9,166 nt of DNA from an uncultured Flavobacteriales bacterium (GTDB lineage: Bacteria; Bacteroidota; Bacteroidia; Flavobacteriales_D; Sanyastnellaceae): positions 1 to 9,166 of the forward strand of contig CALKHD010000224.1 of assembly GCA_938092195.1 (NCBI GenBank), read 5' to 3'. Each line of letters opens with the position of its first letter. The stretch's first letter is position 1. Under the pieces are notes generated by a model. It worked only from the letters and a program-made list of their open reading frames with translations. It did not search any database and had not been told where the DNA came from. Of the stretch, positions 6,326-9,166 are shown piece by piece. Made by a program: the position numbers and the translations under genes.

Positions 6326-6354
6326 GACGGCACAAGACATCGAATAAAGCCGTC
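6326..6354 (-). terminator. Weak candidate transcription terminator
   Basis: GACGGC (6326-6331) pairs with GCCGTC (6349-6354) across a 17-base loop, starting six bases after the upstream gene's TGA. A GGGG/CCCC pair follows with TGTTTTAA in its loop. The position is right for a terminator, but the stem is short and no clean U-run follows, so read-through into the next gene is plausible. Confidence 0.25.
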
Positions 6355-6360
6355 ATAACG

Positions 6361-9166
6361 TCAGCGAGTCGGAGCCATCAATGACTTGACCTGCACATTG
6401 CCCTCGGCATTCATCAAAGCGATGCGGTAAGCTCCCACTGCTGTTGGATATGGGACGTGAATTTGATGCCCTTCTCCGTGTTGATTTGACGCCACTTTCC
6501 TTCCCGTCGCATCGTAGAGAATCCATGACAATTCAGCCCAGCCAGCATCCAACGACAAGGACCAGCCTGAGCCATGACTCTGCACCCTCCAACCGTCATC
6601 AAGGTCTCCTTGCAAGTCCAAGACAACATCAAATTCAATCCATTTGGATTCAGAGCAACCATTGCTTTCTACCAACAACAAAACTTCATGTTCCCCTATG
6701 CCATTGACCTCCAAGGCGAACTCCACAGCTTCCGAGACCAACTCTCCCAAATAAAACCACTGCAGCGATTGGGCCTGTCCCAGGAAACTGGCGTTAAGCA
6801 TGGCAACTGCACTTTCATTGGACACCACCACTTCATTCCAAGCCACTTCCATCACGGGGGCGTCAGGGTCGAGGGCATTCAAGGCCACCGATTCATTCAA
6901 GCAGGCATGATCCACATCCAACGTGTATGGACCTGGCTCCAGACCGGCAACTTGCACTTCTCCTGACCCTGCACCTTGTTGCACCACTTCATCCTCATGG
7001 CTCAGCGTCCAGCCAAATGTGCCCCCTCCATAGAGCTCGAAGGCCACATCCACGGGATTGCTGTTGCACGGTGTCGGTGTCCAATTCAAACCCAGCAACT
7101 CAGGCTGCTCTCCTGGCATCACTGTGACGGGCCGGTGGACCTTCGGACAGAACGTACCGCTCACTGGCGTTGTCACCACTGTATACTGGCCTGGCCAGAG
7201 TGAGCTGAACTCAACAACACCTGAAGCCATGGCTTGCTCGAGAATTTGACCCGACGAATCCAAGAGTGCAACATTGGCCACCGTTCCGGGTTGAATGTCG
7301 ACTTCGACCCGGCCATCGGCCGATCCGGGACAACTGGGCATGCGGCCTTCGGCTTCGGCCCAATGCCGCACATCCAATACAAAACGCCCGCTGTCGGCCT
7401 CGTGCTCTGGAAGCGTAAAGACCAACTCCTCCCCTTCAATGAGGTTCAAAACCTCCCCCGTCTGTTGGTCTAAGACCCTTGCGCACATGCCATTGGAGGC
7501 CCGAACCACTCGCATGGTGGTTTCCATGTTGGCCCGCGACAGCACTTTGAGGGAAGCAGTCGCCTCCTCGGGAAGCAGCTTTGACAAATAGGTGTTCTCG
7601 CCCAATTCCAGACCCAGCTGCCCCCTTTTAACCTGGGTTGAAGGGAGGTAACTGGCATCTTTCCGGTGGACGTATTCCAAGCTGCCTTGCTCCGAGAACC
7701 TCACCCACATGTACCCCGTTCCGTGCGCATTTTCCAAGGCCAACAAAACCTCCGTTCCGACTTCTTCCTCATTCCTCACATAGGCGCCCCCGTCTCCTCC
7801 ATTGTCGATGACCGATGGCGGCAACTGAAAGGTGGTTTCTGATGAGTCAGGGTGCACGCGGACCCAGAAACTGTTGCCCGGCTGGATGTAGCGTGATCCG
7901 CTCACTTGCAGCGAATCCAAACTTTCGATTCCAAACCGCTGGAACGCCAGCTGCTGGGTATCGTAAATGGCATATTGATCTTCGATGCCTTCATTCAAAT
8001 CCATAATGGCCTCCCAATCCAATTGTCCTTGGTAGGGGTTTTGAATGAAGTTCCACCCCCGATACACAGGCGTAGCTGAAGCTGAACGCGTGAGAAGTCG
8101 GGTATACTCAGTGGATTCGTTGTGGCTGCGCAACGCCCCTTGAGAACGCATGGTTGGGCTTTGGCTACCCGCGATCACAATCCAAATCCCGCCCTTGTCG
8201 TCCAAAGGGTCCGACAGGCCAGCAGGCTCCACAAACTCACTGTTCACCTCATCCCAAAAGAGAACAGAACTGAAGGAATTCGGCCATTGTGTTCCTGGGA
8301 ATCCCGCCAAATAAAACCCGTCAACGCCGTCGAGGTCCCCCACAGTCATGCCTTCGATGGAGGTCGCAAACAGAGTGTATCCTGTGTACGTCACGCCATC
8401 GGAATCGGGCGCAATGAACTGAGAAACATCGGCATCCACCCCTTGAGCACTGCCGGTGATCTCGGCATTGGCGGGGATCGCATCCAACTTTCCTGTTCCA
8501 CTGCTGTCAGAGGCAAAACACAGCGTTTTGCTGGCCATGTCCAGTTCCCCTCGAACCACGCTGAGGCGCTCTGCCACCACCAAGGTGTCCATCTCCACGG
8601 TGACCACATCTGCCTCGTCGCACAATTCAATGGAGAGGTGCTCCACCTTGGAGGTATGTCCGCGAATGACCCGGTTTCCAGAACCGATCATGTTCACCCT
8701 ACCGCCAAGCGTCATGGCCTGATTGACAGGAAAATCCAAGTCTCCATTGAGGGCCAAAACTTTGCCTTGAGGCACGGATATGGGTTGGTCTGGATTCAAT
8801 TCGATGCACCCCAAAGTGGTGACCTGGGCGGACTCTTCCATGGCCGACCAATCCACACCTCCGCTCATTTTCAAACGGCCCGGCCCCTTGATCCCGTTGC
8901 TCAACGAAGCATCAAAGGGGTCCATCAGTTCCAATGTCATGGAATCGGGAATGAACAAGGTGGCTCCGTTCTTCAAGTCCAGGCCTTTGACACAGAGCAA
9001 CCCATTTGGCAAGGTCGTCTTGTCCAGAATCAAATTCACGTTGGGCTCGACGCGAACCACCTTGGTCGAATCCAGCGTCAATTGCACGGCCTCCAAATCG
9101 GAGGCATTGCCAGCCAACCCATCCGGGTCAAGCCAAATCCGATCGCAGTGCAAACCAGATGTCAAT
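6361..9166 (-). CDS. Large secreted protein with T9SS-type C-terminal sorting domain, 5' end beyond window
   Basis: The frame is open from the right edge to a TGA at 6363-6361. The first possible start in view is a TTG at 9165, but nothing marks it as real and no signal peptide follows, so the gene is taken as 5'-truncated by the window. Numbering from 9165: residues about 20-215 are a beta-rich, beta-helix-like region homologous to the end of the downstream gene. Around 257 comes YTLFATS, and at 370 GWNFIQNPYQGQLDW, a motif type frequent in Bacteroidota T9SS cargo. Residues about 607-765 contain two SprB-like repeats (SCPGSADG... and PCNSNPVD..., each with an L.PG.YT turn). Residues 766-849 look PKD-like. 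Residues about 858-934 match a type A sorting domain (ILYDATGRKVAS ... GAYRIALMNAEG). Inference: exported by Sec, then T9SS, then attached to or released from the cell surface. Function is otherwise unknown and no catalytic residues were recognised. Confidence 0.93.
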   Translation of the reverse strand, partial: LTSGLHCDRIWLDPDGLAGNASDLEAVQLTLDSTKVVRVEPNVNLILDKTTLPNGLLCVKGLDLKNGATLFIPDSMTLELMDPFDASLSNGIKGPGRLKMSGGVDWSAMEESAQVTTLGCIELNPDQPISVPQGKVLALNGDLDFPVNQAMTLGGRVNMIGSGNRVIRGHTSKVEHLSIELCDEADVVTVEMDTLVVAERLSVVRGELDMASKTLCFASDSSGTGKLDAIPANAEITGSAQGVDADVSQFIAPDSDGVTYTGYTLFATSIEGMTVGDLDGVDGFYLAGFPGTQWPNSFSSVLFWDEVNSEFVEPAGLSDPLDDKGGIWIVIAGSQSPTMRSQGALRSHNESTEYTRLLTRSASATPVYRGWNFIQNPYQGQLDWEAIMDLNEGIEDQYAIYDTQQLAFQRFGIESLDSLQVSGSRYIQPGNSFWVRVHPDSSETTFQLPPSVIDNGGDGGAYVRNEEEVGTEVLLALENAHGTGYMWVRFSEQGSLEYVHRKDASYLPSTQVKRGQLGLELGENTYLSKLLPEEATASLKVLSRANMETTMRVVRASNGMCARVLDQQTGEVLNLIEGEELVFTLPEHEADSGRFVLDVRHWAEAEGRMPSCPGSADGRVEVDIQPGTVANVALLDSSGQILEQAMASGVVEFSSLWPGQYTVVTTPVSGTFCPKVHRPVTVMPGEQPELLGLNWTPTPCNSNPVDVAFELYGGGTFGWTLSHEDEVVQQGAGSGEVQVAGLEPGPYTLDVDHACLNESVALNALDPDAPVMEVAWNEVVVSNESAVAMLNASFLGQAQSLQWFYLGELVSEAVEFALEVNGIGEHEVLLLVESNGCSESKWIEFDVVLDLQGDLDDGWRVQSHGSGWSLSLDAGWAELSWILYDATGRKVASNQHGEGHQIHVPYPTAVGAYRIALMNAEGNVQVKSLMAPTR
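6366..6594 (-). other. T9SS type A-like C-terminal sorting domain
   Basis: The last 77 or so residues of the upstream protein. GWSLSLDAGWAELSW leads to ILYDATGRKVAS (residues 882-893), a GEGHQIHVPYP linker, GAYRIALMNAEGNVQVKSL and a basic end (APTR). The order strand, D..GR.V, then G.YR(I/L), then a basic end, matches Por sorting domains. These target proteins across the outer membrane by T9SS and are then removed by the PorU-type sortase. This is the best taxonomic marker in the window. Confidence 0.75.

Larger units (their letters stand above)
6122..6360. other. Intergenic region, 239 bp
   Basis: Lies between the stop of the upstream gene and the start of the 2,040-codon gene. It contains a 6-bp inverted repeat just after the stop, a GGGG/CCCC pair (6306-6309 with 6319-6322), a perfect 5-bp hairpin CTGCT-CAACA-AGCAG (6284-6298), an A/T-rich tract (6241-6259) and a weak -7-like box. 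No Shine-Dalgarno sequence, tRNA or convincing small gene was seen. Confidence 0.7.

Noticed and set aside
6196..6384. Small plus-strand open frame of 62 residues in the intergenic gap
   Set aside because: It overlaps the end of the upstream gene on the opposite strand, has no ribosome site, and its peptide has no recognisable feature; a chance frame is the simpler reading.
9163..9165. TTG at the right edge as the true start of the upstream gene
   Set aside because: The frame is open to the edge, no signal peptide or ribosome site is visible, and a T9SS cargo needs an N-terminal signal peptide, so the real start must lie outside.

Overview
The window holds two very large, co-oriented genes, both read on the minus strand and both cut by a window edge. 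They are modular secreted or cell-surface proteins. The organism is most likely a marine-type member of the Bacteroidota (Flavobacteriales/Cryomorphaceae-like). The evidence is a C-terminal domain resembling the type IX secretion (T9SS, Por) sorting signal, GC(T/L)D..A.NYN..A..DDG.C cysteine repeats and MopE-like DxDGDGxGDP segments common in such proteins, and the absence of Shine-Dalgarno sequences. G+C is slightly above half by eye, which is high for that group; the lineage call is inference.

Layout in transcription order (right to left). (1) 9166-6361 is the C-terminal 934+ residues of a secreted protein. It has a beta-rich, beta-helix-like region, a YTLFATS...GWNFIQNPY module, two SprB-like repeats, a PKD-like domain and a T9SS-type sorting domain. 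(2) 6360-6122 is a 239-bp intergenic gap with weak hairpins and a weak promoter candidate. (3) 6121-1 is one uninterrupted frame of 2,040 codons with no stop before the window edge; it is easily missed because its stop lies outside. It runs: signal peptide, beta-sandwich module A, a GCT cysteine repeat, a DSFGDGIC module, two more GCT repeats, two MopE-like segments, an Asp-rich thrombospondin-type-3-like calcium-binding block, seven Ig/HYR-like repeats, beta-sandwich modules B and C each followed by a degenerate GCT repeat, and finally a beta-rich region homologous to the start of the visible part of gene (1).

The two proteins are therefore partial paralogues in tandem: a 48-residue stretch aligns without gaps, 18 identical by my count. 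The expected biology is export through Sec and then T9SS, calcium-rigidified stalks and Ig-like spacers, and adhesive or glycan-binding beta-sandwich heads. No enzyme, RNA gene, mobile element or CRISPR array was seen. The plus-strand open frames are antisense shadows. The most unusual nucleotide-level signal is a perfect 12-bp inverted repeat inside the signal-peptide codons of the 2,040-codon gene.
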